Assembly (NCBI GenBank): GCA_034432855.1
Contig: DAOUBA010000234.1
Coordinates: 1-48,741, forward strand
DNA from: DAOUBA01 sp034432855
GTDB taxonomy: Bacteria; Chloroflexota; Anaerolineae; B4-G1
Reading direction: 5' to 3'
DNA length: 48,741 nucleotides
The notes under the pieces: model-generated
The model's input: only the letters and a program-made list of their open reading frames with translations
The model's database searches: none
Told to the model about the DNA's origin: nothing
In this document: positions 1 through 9,501 of the stretch, one piece after another
Layout of the letters: each line of letters opens with the position of its first letter
Numbering within the stretch: the stretch's first letter is position 1
Made by a program: the position numbers and the translations under genes

Positions 1-17
1 TCGAATACCGATTGACC

Positions 18-98
18 GCGCCGCCGTGAACCGGCGGCGCTGGAAGCGTTTCTCTCCTGGAAGAAACCCCGCCAGCACCGGCTCTTTCAGGCCGGTGC
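18..98. repeat. two tandem stem-loops at left edge
   Basis: There is a perfect 9-bp inverted repeat (18-26 with 32-40, 5-nt loop), then a perfect 8-bp one (75-82 with 91-98, 8-nt loop). No open frame of note covers them. They could be the 3' end of a unit that begins outside the window, or terminator-like hairpins. No U-run follows either one. Confidence 0.5.
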
Positions 99-121
99 GG
101 CCAAGAGCAAAATCTTCGCGG

Positions 122-150
122 TTGCGATAGTTTTTCGAGAGCAATACTAT
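122..150 (+). promoter_or_regulatory. candidate promoter of brnT/brnA
   Basis: TTGCGA (122-127) and TACTAT (145-150) are separated by 17 bp and lie 36 bp before the brnT start. This is a moderate sigma-70 match. If real, the toxin-antitoxin cassette carries its own promoter, as is usual for such cassettes. Confidence 0.4.
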
Positions 151-185
151 AAGAACCACACATCTATCAGAGAAAGCGTGCTAGG

Positions 186-467
186 ATGAAAGTGACCGCA
201 GAATGGGATCCGGTGAAAGCCCGGACCAATCTCAAGAAACACGGAGTCAGTTTTGAGGAGGCCAGTACCGTTTTTGATGATCCGTTGTTCATCACGTTTC
301 TGGATGTGGAACACTCGCTTGACGAAGAGCGATACATCACACTGGGGCTGTCCCAAAGAAAACGGTTGTTATTGGTAGCCCATGCGGAGCGTGAGGGAGC
401 AATCCGCATTATCAGCGCCAGAAAGGCCACGAAGAATGAGCGACGATTCTATGAAGAAGCCGAATGA
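186..467 (+). CDS. brnT: BrnT family toxin
   Basis: This 93-aa protein has the usual BrnT length. It opens with the family's typical pattern (EWDPVKARTNLKKHGVSFEE), followed by a FDDP segment, and ends in the ISARKATKNERRFYEE type of motif. BrnT toxins are RelE-fold ribonucleases that stop translation and are neutralised by BrnA. The ATG at 186 is the first in frame; a clear Shine-Dalgarno is lacking (only TAGG just before it). The gene overlaps the downstream brnA by 32 nt, the classical toxin-first BrnTA order. It lies just upstream of an attC-like site, so the pair looks like a cassette passenger. The assignment is by recognised family pattern; activity is untested. Confidence 0.88.
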   Translation: MKVTAEWDPVKARTNLKKHGVSFEEASTVFDDPLFITFLDVEHSLDEERYITLGLSQRKRLLLVAHAEREGAIRIISARKATKNERRFYEEAE

Positions 468-699
468 TGACTACGAGTTGCAAGAAGAATATGATCTCTC
501 GCAACTGCCGATTATGCCCAGGGGGCGATATGCCCCCGAACGGCGCGTTGGTAGTAATGTCATCTTGCTAGAACCGGACTTGGTGCAGGCATTTCCTTCC
601 GATGAAGCTGTCAATAAGGCACTGCGGCTTATCCTGCAAGCAGCGCAAATTCCGGAGAGCAGGCACATCATAAACAAAAAGGCGGCTAACACTGCATGA
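436..699 (+). CDS. brnA: BrnA family antitoxin
   Basis: The frame gives an 87-aa protein from ATG 436, or 82 aa from ATG 451. Both starts lie inside the end of brnT, which implies translational coupling. The C-terminal part, with FPSDEAVNKALRLILQAA, is the ribbon-helix-helix-like end typical of BrnA, which binds DNA and autorepresses the operon while masking BrnT. The N-terminal part is acidic (YELQEEYDLSQLP), as expected for the toxin-binding segment. The stop codon at 697-699 falls inside the attC-like site, 7 nt after its R'' box. That is the compact gene-to-attC spacing seen in integron cassettes. Confidence 0.82.
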   Translation: MSDDSMKKPNDDYELQEEYDLSQLPIMPRGRYAPERRVGSNVILLEPDLVQAFPSDEAVNKALRLILQAAQIPESRHIINKKAANTA

Positions 700-807
700 A
701 GCCGACAGGCGCTTCGCGCCTGGGGATTGGCGGCGGTTTCGTTGTTGTGGTTGATGTGAAGTAGGTCTTGCTCACCCGCGCCTGCGGCTTATGCCCGACC
801 GTTAGGC
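684..807 (+). other. attC-like integron recombination site
   Basis: The R'' box GGCTAAC is at 684-690 (6 of 7 to RYYYAAC). The R' box GTTAGGC is at 801-807 (perfect GTTRRRY). Between them AAGCCG (699-704) pairs with CGGCTT (785-790), and CAGGCGC (706-712) pairs with GCGCCTG (778-784). That leaves A705 as a single extrahelical base, exactly the bulge attC sites use for strand choice. The unpaired spacers are 8 and 10 nt and the central loop is 65 nt. The 124-bp length is within the known attC range. No integrase gene is visible in the window. Confidence 0.78.
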
Positions 808-833
808 AGCCTGCCGTCCCTATTCGGAGATCT

Positions 834-1112
834 ATGGCTGAGATACACCTCGAAGTCGTGAGAGTACAGGGAACCTGCAACGCCGCTCTCGCCGTCGGAG
901 ATACCTTCACGTTCAAAGACCTGCGCATCGAACCGCACCAGCATGATAAGGTCTGTAGCGTCGCTTATGCCACCATTGTCGCCAATGTCGGACGATTGCA
1001 TGTCGAGGGCAGCCCGCTGTACATCGCCTGCCCAGACCCCGGCACTGGCGAGGGCGGTAATGTGCTCTTCAAGTTGTCCCTGGTGGAAGACCATGCAACC
1101 GATCAGGGTTAA
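834..1112 (+). CDS. TIGR04076-like small protein
   Basis: This 92-aa protein begins at ATG 834, 27 nt after the attC R' box, with GGAG at 826-829 as ribosome site. The pattern (VVRVQGTCNAALAVGDTFTF, a conserved Cys after SV, then ACPDP near the C-terminus) resembles the uncharacterised TIGR04076 family, whose members carry paired cysteines of unknown role. Its end overlaps the next gene by 20 nt, so the two are probably translated together. The position right after an attC-like site makes it the first gene of a second cassette. No function is known. Confidence 0.6.
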   Translation: MAEIHLEVVRVQGTCNAALAVGDTFTFKDLRIEPHQHDKVCSVAYATIVANVGRLHVEGSPLYIACPDPGTGEGGNVLFKLSLVEDHATDQG

Positions 1113-1533
1113 ACCCGTTGAGTTCATCGGATGCTGTCCGGCACATCTCGCGCCCCACGACGAGTTCCAGATTGTGGGTCTGAACCTGGACAATCCCAGC
1201 CACAGCCGCGTCTGCTTTCTCGCCGTCAGCCAGTTGCCCGTGATGGTCTGGCAACTTCAGAACGACAGTCGCTTCTTTGCGCACGCCTCGTGTCCCGGCT
1301 GCACGTCACAGTTGGCGCAAGAGAATCGCGTGGTGTTTCTACTGGGTCACGCGGACAAGTGGGAGTTGTGCCAGGCGATCTCGGAGTATCGGCGGCTGTG
1401 TCGGCAACGTCCAGAGCCAGCGAGCGCGGCGTGCTTGAAGGCCGAGGCGATTGAACAGCAGAACCGGGGAGACTATTCAGCCGCGACAGAGAGGATGCGA
1501 GCTGCCCTGGTGGAACTGAAGCGGGCCGCCTAA
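1093..1533 (+). CDS. uncharacterised protein, TIGR04076-like N-terminus
   Basis: The ATG at 1093 gives 146 aa. Residues 3-75 repeat the layout of the preceding protein: a VEFIGCCPAHLAPHDEFQIVG stretch followed by a CFLAV segment, then CPGC. This suggests a diverged tandem copy of the same fold. Residues 100-146 are helical and resemble a single TPR-like hairpin (AIEQQNRGDYSAATERMRAA). The cysteines are abundant (CC, CPGC, several singles), so metal binding is possible but not shown. The stop codon TAA is formed inside a GCCTAAC box (1528-1534). A later in-frame start is possible, but the overlap start fits the cassette layout. Confidence 0.55.
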   Translation: MQPIRVKPVEFIGCCPAHLAPHDEFQIVGLNLDNPSHSRVCFLAVSQLPVMVWQLQNDSRFFAHASCPGCTSQLAQENRVVFLLGHADKWELCQAISEYRRLCRQRPEPASAACLKAEAIEQQNRGDYSAATERMRAALVELKRAA

Positions 1534-1579
1534 CCCGCGCCTTCGGCGCTCTGTTGTATCGCGGCTTTTTTGCATAGGC
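1528..1579 (+). other. degenerate attC-like site or terminator
   Basis: GCCTAAC (1528-1534) is a perfect R''-type box. It is followed by CCGCG (1535-1539) pairing with CGCGG (1560-1564), and by CATAGGC (1573-1579), which matches R' at only 5 of 7 bases. The arm 1525-1529 can instead pair with 1561-1565, directly before TTTTTT (1566-1571), which would make a rho-independent terminator. Either reading closes the cassette; the sequence alone does not decide. Confidence 0.4.
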
Positions 1580-1641
1580 CGGTGGGCATGTTCAGGATAG
1601 TGGTTGTGCAAACCCTGCTTATCAACTGCCCAACGGGTCAT

Positions 1642-1667
1642 ATTGTCCGGGCGCAGTCCCGGACAAT
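1642..1667 (+). promoter_or_regulatory. perfect inverted repeat in GH94 leader
   Basis: A 10-bp perfect inverted repeat (1642-1651 with 1658-1667, 6-nt spacer) lies five bases before the AGGAG ribosome site of the GH94 gene. It could be an operator for a dimeric repressor or an mRNA hairpin near the ribosome site. No U-run follows, so it is not a terminator. Confidence 0.5.
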
Positions 1668-1680
1668 GCATAGGAGACTT

Positions 1681-4056
1681 ATGCGATACGGTTACTTTGA
1701 CGACGAACGTTACGAATATGTCGTGGAGCGCCCCGATACGCCGCGCTCCTGGAGCAACTATTCCGGGTCGCCGCTGTACGGGATGATCATCACCAACAAC
1801 GCCGGGGGATATTCCTTCTACCGTTCCGCCGAGGTGGGCCGCTTTCTGCGCTGTCAGCCCAACGCGATTCCGATGGATCAGCCCGGCCGCTACTTTTACC
1901 TGCGCGACTGCGATAGCGGCGATTACTGGAGCGCCTCCTGGCAGCCGGTCGGCAAGCCGCTCGATGCCTACAAGAGCACCTGCCGCTTCGGCACCGCCTA
2001 CACGATCATCGCAAGCGAGTACACGGGCATCCGCACTATGGCGACCTACTTTGTGCCATTGGGACAGCGCTTCGAGTACTGGCGATTGGCGGTGAGCAAC
2101 ATCGGGGATCGGCCGCGCCGGATCAGCGTTTTCACCTACTGCGAGTTCACCAGCGAGTGGAATATTCACCAGGATACCTTCAACCGCCAGTACAGCGCCT
2201 ACATCACCCGCAGCGAGTGGCGCGAGGGGATGGTGCACTGCGCCAGCCGCGAGAACGACCCGATTGTGATCGGCGACCTCCCCAGCATCTGCTGGCTGGC
2301 ACTCATCGGCGCAGAGGTGGTGGGCTACGAATTGGACCGCGAACTGTTTCTCGGCCCCTATCGCGGCTATCACAACCCACTCGCCGTCGAGCGCGGCTCT
2401 TGCAGCAACTCGACGGCCTATGGGGACAATGCTTGCGGCTGCGTGCAGGTTGATCTCGACCTGGCCCCCGGCGAGACGAAAGAGTTGTTGGTGCTGCTCG
2501 GCGTGGGCCGCGCCGAGGTCGAGGGGGTGCAAATCCGCGCCGAGTTCGGCAGCCTCGAACGCGCGGCGCAAGAGTTCGAACGTCTCAAGGCGGAATGGCA
2601 CGGGCGGCTGGGGAAATTCGCCGTGCAGTCGCCGGACGCGGATTTCGATCACATGGTCAACGTCTGGAACGCCTACAATGCGCTGATGACCTTCGAGTGG
2701 AGCCGCGCAGCGAGCCTGATCTATGCCGGAGGGCGGGATGGCTTTGGCTACCGCGACACCGTGCAGGATATCCTCGGCGTGGTCTCCCTGATCCCCAGAG
2801 AAGCCCGCGAGCGGCTGGAACTGATGATCACCGGGCAGGAGTCGAGCGGCGGCGCCCGCCCGCTGGTCAAGCCTTTCGATCACCGGCCCGGGCAGATGGA
2901 ACCGACGCCGCCGGAGGAATATCGCTCCGACGACTGCCTCTGGCTCTTCAACACGGTGCCGGCTTACGTGGCGGAGACGGGCGATGTGGCGTTCTACGAC
3001 AAAGTGCTGCCCTACTCCGATAGAGGAGAAGACACGGTGTTCGGCCACCTGCGGCGGGCGCTGGAATTCAATCTCCAGCGGCGCGGCCCGCACGGCCTGC
3101 CCGCCAGCCTGCGCGCCGACTGGAACGACTGCCTGGGGCCGGGCGGCGAAAGCGTCTTCGTCGCGTTCCAACTGCGCTACGGCCTCATGGTCTATGCCGA
3201 GATCGCCCGCCTCCTGAACCGGCCCGCCGAGGCCGCCTGGGCAGAGGCCGAGATGACAAAACTCGACGCGGCTATCCAAAAGCACTGCTGGGACGGGGAA
3301 TGGTTCGTGCGCAAGTTCCGCGAGGACGGCGTGGTGCTGGGTTCTCGCCAGAACGAGGAGGGGAGCATCTTTTTGAACTCGCAGAGTTGGGCGGTCATCA
3401 GCGATGCGGCCACACCCGAACAGGCGCGCCGGGCAATGGACGCCGTCGAAGAGCACCTGGCGAGCGATTACGGGCTGGCGCTCTTTGCACCATCGTTTAG
3501 CAGGGCCAGTCCGCTCTACGGTGGCGCGCTCTTCAACCCCGGCCAAAAGGAGAATGCCGCCATCTTTAACCACACCCAATCGTGGGCGGTGATCGCCGAT
3601 TGTATCCTCGGCAACGGTGACCGCGCCTATTGCCACTATCGCGCCTATATGCCGGCCCGCTTCAACGAGATCGCCGAGGTACGCCAGGTCGAGCCCTACG
3701 TCCACTGCCAGGGCACGAACAGCCAGTTCAGCCCGCGCTTTGGCACGGGGGGCTTGCCGTGGCTCACGGGCACGGTAGCGTGGTCGTACTACACCGCGAC
3801 CCAGTATATCCTGGGCATCCGCCCGGAGGTTGAAGGGCTGCGAATTGATCCGTGCATTCCGGCGGATTGGAAGGGGTTCAGCGTGCGACGGGTCTTTCGC
3901 GGGAAGGCGCTCCATATTCGCGTCGAGAACCCCAACGGCGTGCAAAAGGGCGTCGCGCGCCTTGTCCTCAATGGCGAGGAACTCTCGGGCAACCTGATCC
4001 CGGCGGGCAAGATGCGCGACGAGAATGACGTCGTGGTCGTGCTGGGGAACGTTTGA
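1681..4056 (+). CDS. GH94 cellobiose/chitobiose phosphorylase
   Basis: This 791-aa glycoside hydrolase family 94 enzyme splits a beta-linked disaccharide with phosphate, giving a sugar 1-phosphate plus free sugar in the cytosol. It has the N-terminal GH94 beta-sandwich (MRYGYFDDERYEYVVERP, NNAGGYSFYR, RYFYLRD). The catalytic barrel contains GGRDGFGYRDTVQDILG and the DWND motif at residues 480-483, which carries the general acid. The C-terminal region has WLTGTVAWSYYTATQYILGI. There is no signal peptide. Start 1681 has AGGAG at 1672-1676; ATG 1666 is less likely. The N-terminal pattern is close to N,N'-diacetylchitobiose phosphorylases, but cellobiose or cellodextrin specificity cannot be excluded. 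No transporter gene adjoins it. Confidence 0.88.
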   Translation: MRYGYFDDERYEYVVERPDTPRSWSNYSGSPLYGMIITNNAGGYSFYRSAEVGRFLRCQPNAIPMDQPGRYFYLRDCDSGDYWSASWQPVGKPLDAYKSTCRFGTAYTIIASEYTGIRTMATYFVPLGQRFEYWRLAVSNIGDRPRRISVFTYCEFTSEWNIHQDTFNRQYSAYITRSEWREGMVHCASRENDPIVIGDLPSICWLALIGAEVVGYELDRELFLGPYRGYHNPLAVERGSCSNSTAYGDNACGCVQVDLDLAPGETKELLVLLGVGRAEVEGVQIRAEFGSLERAAQEFERLKAEWHGRLGKFAVQSPDADFDHMVNVWNAYNALMTFEWSRAASLIYAGGRDGFGYRDTVQDILGVVSLIPREARERLELMITGQESSGGARPLVKPFDHRPGQMEPTPPEEYRSDDCLWLFNTVPAYVAETGDVAFYDKVLPYSDRGEDTVFGHLRRALEFNLQRRGPHGLPASLRADWNDCLGPGGESVFVAFQLRYGLMVYAEIARLLNRPAEAAWAEAEMTKLDAAIQKHCWDGEWFVRKFREDGVVLGSRQNEEGSIFLNSQSWAVISDAATPEQARRAMDAVEEHLASDYGLALFAPSFSRASPLYGGALFNPGQKENAAIFNHTQSWAVIADCILGNGDRAYCHYRAYMPARFNEIAEVRQVEPYVHCQGTNSQFSPRFGTGGLPWLTGTVAWSYYTATQYILGIRPEVEGLRIDPCIPADWKGFSVRRVFRGKALHIRVENPNGVQKGVARLVLNGEELSGNLIPAGKMRDENDVVVVLGNV

Positions 4057-4081
4057 TACGGCTCCCGGCGAAGGGGAATCC

Positions 4082-4546
4082 ATGCATCTCGACCTGAGCG
4101 AGCACGAAGAAGAGTTGCGGCGCGTCTTTGCCAGGCATGGCGTCGTGCTGGCCTATCTCTTCGGCTCCCAGGCGGAGGGCAAGGCAGGACCGCTTTCCGA
4201 TATAGACATTGCGGTGTTGCTGGGGCCGCAGGTGCCGAAGGAACGCTGGACAGATGTGCAGATTGACCTGATCAACGACCTGATCGGTCTGTTTCACCGT
4301 GATGACATAGATGTGGCGATTCTGAATCGGGCGACGCCCTTGTTCGCGTACCAGGTCGTGCGTTTTGGGCGGGTCATCTACGAAGACGCCATGCACCCCG
4401 CCGTTGACTTTGCTGCATATTCCATTCGACGCTACGCCGACACCGCCCCATTGCGTCGCTTGAAGAAACAGTATTTCGACGAATGGGTCAGGGAACATCG
4501 CCAGATGGTCACGGAGCCATCCGCGCCTTACAGGTGGGGAAAATGA
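4082..4546 (+). CDS. MNT-type nucleotidyltransferase (MntA-like)
   Basis: This is a 154-aa minimal nucleotidyltransferase with the polymerase-beta signature FGSQAEGKAGPLSDIDIAVL (GS at residues 28-29, Asp40 and Asp42 as metal ligands). The C-terminal helix resembles the usual MntA end. MntA-type proteins pair with a HEPN toxin (HepT) and inactivate it by adding nucleotides to a HepT tyrosine. Here the last residues run into a shifted frame, and only a remnant of a HepT-like sequence follows. It starts 25 nt after the GH94 stop. The system is probably defunct as a toxin-antitoxin pair, although the enzyme itself keeps its catalytic residues. Confidence 0.8.
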   Translation: MHLDLSEHEEELRRVFARHGVVLAYLFGSQAEGKAGPLSDIDIAVLLGPQVPKERWTDVQIDLINDLIGLFHRDDIDVAILNRATPLFAYQVVRFGRVIYEDAMHPAVDFAAYSIRRYADTAPLRRLKKQYFDEWVREHRQMVTEPSAPYRWGK

Positions 4547-4625
4547 TCGAGTTTGCGTCGAACACGTCACCGACATCGGTGCCCACATTCTGGCCGGCAA
4601 CGGTCGAACACTTGATTCGATTTAA
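4515..4625 (+). pseudogene. HepT-like (HEPN) remnant
   Basis: In the frame of position 4551 the translation reads DRVCVEHVTDIGAHILAGNG and ends in TAA at 4623-4625. The segment resembles the short HEPN helix pattern of HepT proteins (about 130 aa), which sit next to MntA genes. Only some 25 to 35 residues remain, with no start and no RxxxxH catalytic motif. It overlaps the end of the nucleotidyltransferase gene in another frame. This is a deletion remnant recognised from a short stretch, so the call is tentative. Confidence 0.45.
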
Positions 4626-4640
4626 CGCCGATGTTATAAT
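4612..4640 (+). promoter_or_regulatory. sigma-70 promoter for DUF4258/DUF2283 pair
   Basis: TTGATT (4612-4617) and TATAAT (4635-4640) are separated by 17 bp. Transcription would start near 4647, about 40 nt before the DUF4258 start codon. Confidence 0.65.
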
Positions 4641-4688
4641 GCCGGTGAGTTTGGAACGATCACGGCTGGCTTCTAGCGGAAGGCGTCG

Positions 4689-4949
4689 GTGGCGATGAAA
4701 CGAATCGAGTTCTCCAACCATGCCCGTGTGCAAATGACCGAACGGGGAGCGGAGGAACAAGAGGTTATCGAGGCGATCCGCAGCGGAGAACAAGTCCCGG
4801 TCAAAAGAGGCCGTCAAGGATACCGCAAGAACTTTCAGTACAATCGAATGTGGGGCGGACGAATCTATGCTATCAAGCAGGTGTTGGCAATAGTAGCACA
4901 AGAGGGAGAACGGATAGTGGTTGTGACTGTGTATACGTTCTACTTCTGA
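4689..4949 (+). CDS. DUF4258 domain protein
   Basis: This small basic protein (84-86 aa) begins with IEFSNHARVQMTERGAEEQE and ends with VVTVYTFYF, the layout of DUF4258 proteins. These share the compact RelE/BrnT-like fold and are often small toxin-like partners. GTG 4689 (GGAAGG at 4678-4683) is a better start than ATG 4695 by spacing. It is followed after 14 nt by a DUF2283 gene. The two share one good promoter, and this gene order recurs in many bacteria. A toxin-antitoxin role is an inference from size and context only. Confidence 0.65.
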   Translation: MAMKRIEFSNHARVQMTERGAEEQEVIEAIRSGEQVPVKRGRQGYRKNFQYNRMWGGRIYAIKQVLAIVAQEGERIVVVTVYTFYF

Positions 4950-4963
4950 CGAGGAGAAGCCCA

Positions 4964-5200
4964 ATGAAAATCTCCTACGATCCGCAGGTGGATGCACTCT
5001 ATATCCGATTCGTAGATGAACCAGTTCAGGTCTTGACCCATCGCCTATCAGAAGAGGTTGCTGTCAACTATGCTCCCGATGGTCGCGTTGTTGGAATCGA
5101 GATACTCGATGCCTCTGAATACGTCTTTGCCCGACAGCCGGAGCGCAGGGTCTTTGTACAAAACCTGGAAAGCGTACCAATAGGAGCAGTTGCCCCCTGA
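4964..5200 (+). CDS. DUF2283 domain protein
   Basis: This 78-aa protein opens with MKISYDPQVDALYIRF and contains a VVGIEILDAS segment, the signature of DUF2283. This small family is of unknown function and is commonly found next to DUF4258 genes. A good ribosome site (GAGGAG, 4951-4956) lies 7 nt before the ATG. It would be co-transcribed with the DUF4258 gene 14 nt upstream. Its role as an antitoxin-like partner is plausible but unproven. The stop codon overlaps the beginning of a broken zinc-ribbon gene. Confidence 0.7.
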   Translation: MKISYDPQVDALYIRFVDEPVQVLTHRLSEEVAVNYAPDGRVVGIEILDASEYVFARQPERRVFVQNLESVPIGAVAP

Positions 5201-5606
5201 TCACCTGCCCCTGGTGCGGTACCAATTACCTGGCTTTTCAGACCAACTGCAAGAACTGCGGCGGGCCCTTACTGTTTCCTGCCCCAGACGCTGCGCCCTC
5301 GCTTGTGGGAAACGTGCCCGCCTTATTTGGCGCTACCAAAAGGCCCAGCAGACGCTAAACGTGCTGCGGATGGGCGAGGTGGCGCTGGGCAGCATTATGG
5401 ACGTGTACGAGAACTATGGCGTGCAGGTCAATAACCGCCATCCCTGGACGATCGCCTACCGCTTCCAGGCGTCTGGCCGCGAGTACGACAGCAAGACCAC
5501 AACCCTGCGCCCGGTCGGGTTCACGCATCATCGGGCCAGCCCGTGTACGTGCCCTACCTGGAGAGCAACCCCACGCAGAACACGATCTATCCGCACAGTG
5601 ATGTAG
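5197..5606 (+). pseudogene. broken zinc-ribbon membrane protein
   Basis: Three frames together spell one protein. Frame 5197 reads ITCPWCGTNYLAFQTNCKNC, a CxxC...CxxC zinc ribbon, and stops near 5357. Frame 5190 continues with IWRYQKAQQTLNVLRMGEVA and a VYENYGVQVNNRHPWTIAYR stretch. After about 5520 a third frame gives QPVYVPYLESNPTQNTIYPH. A hydrophobic middle part expected between ribbon and C-terminal domain is missing, and no ATG, GTG or TTG start precedes the ribbon. This points to an internal deletion plus at least two frameshifts. The function of the intact form is not known to me. Confidence 0.7.
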
Positions 5607-5625
5607 GTACACGGTCGAGGAACCT

Positions 5626-8739
<3,114 letters not shown>

Positions 8740-8794
8740 CAACCAACCAACAAACTAACCAACCAACTACCCAACCAACTACCCAACCAACTAC
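8740..8794. repeat. CCAACCAACTAC 12-bp tandem repeat
   Basis: Three perfect 12-bp units occupy 8759-8794, preceded by degenerate AACCAACC sequence. The last unit supplies the livF stop codon (TAG on the minus strand at 8793-8791). It fills the whole gap between the convergent genes glyQS and livF. Confidence 0.85.
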
Positions 8795-9498
8795 TCCCCA
8801 CCCAAATACGCCCGCTGCACTTCCGGGTTCTCGCGCAACTCGGCGGCTGTGCCTGCCAGCACCACCCGCCCCGTCTCCAGCACATAGCCCCGGTGTGCCA
8901 CTGCAAGCGCCATCAGAGCGTTCTGCTCGACCAGGAGGATCGTTGTCCCCTCGGCGTTCAACTGCTGCACCACACGAAAGATCTCTTCCACCAGCAACGG
9001 AGCCAGCCCCATCGAAGGCTCGTCGAGCAACAGCAGACGCGGGTGTGCCATCAGTGCGCGGCCGATCGCCAGCATCTGCTGCTCACCGCCGCTGAGCGTG
9101 CCGCCCAGTTGCTTGCGGCGTTCCTTGAGCCGCGGGAACAGCGCAAAGACGCGCTCCATGTCCTGACGGATGCCCTCCTTATCGCCGCGCAAGAACGCGC
9201 CCATCTCGAGATTCTCTTGCACCGTGAGCCGCGAGAAAACGCGCCGCCCCTCCGGCGCCTGCGCCACGCCCATCCCCACGATCTCGTGCGCGGGCAGGGC
9301 GTGTATTGCCCTCTCCTTCAGCATGATGGCGCCGCTGCGCGGCTTTAGAAGCCCGCAGATCGTCTTGAGCGTCGTGCTCTTGCCCGCGCCGTTGGCGCCG
9401 AGCAGCGTGACGATCTCACCTTCCTCCACCTTCAGCGAGACGCCCTTGAGCGCGTGGATGTTGCCGTAATAGGCGTGAACGTCGCGCACCTCTAACAT
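8791..9498 (-). CDS. livF: branched-chain amino-acid ABC transporter ATPase LivF
   Basis: This 235-aa ABC ATPase has Walker A GANGAGKST, signature LSGGEQQM, Walker B LLLLDEPS and the LivF-type ending (LLVEQN, GTAAEL, AYLG). It pairs with LivG on the inner face of the LivHM permease and drives uptake of leucine, isoleucine, valine or related compounds. It is the last gene of the operon livK-livH-livM-livG-livF and starts 3 nt after the livG stop. The terminal stop codon is provided by an intergenic 12-bp repeat. The length is normal and all motifs are intact. Confidence 0.93.
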   Translation of the reverse strand: MLEVRDVHAYYGNIHALKGVSLKVEEGEIVTLLGANGAGKSTTLKTICGLLKPRSGAIMLKERAIHALPAHEIVGMGVAQAPEGRRVFSRLTVQENLEMGAFLRGDKEGIRQDMERVFALFPRLKERRKQLGGTLSGGEQQMLAIGRALMAHPRLLLLDEPSMGLAPLLVEEIFRVVQQLNAEGTTILLVEQNALMALAVAHRGYVLETGRVVLAGTAAELRENPEVQRAYLGGE

Positions 9499-9501
9499 CG
9501 C

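Noticed and set aside
1477..4083. 868-codon open frame on the minus strand across the GH94 gene
   Set aside because: It is a by-product of GC-rich codons. The plus-strand protein has clear GH94 motifs and the minus translation has none.
8740..8794. CRISPR array
   Set aside because: Units are only 12 bp and contiguous, without spacers. It is a simple tandem repeat. No CRISPR-like spacing was seen anywhere in the window.
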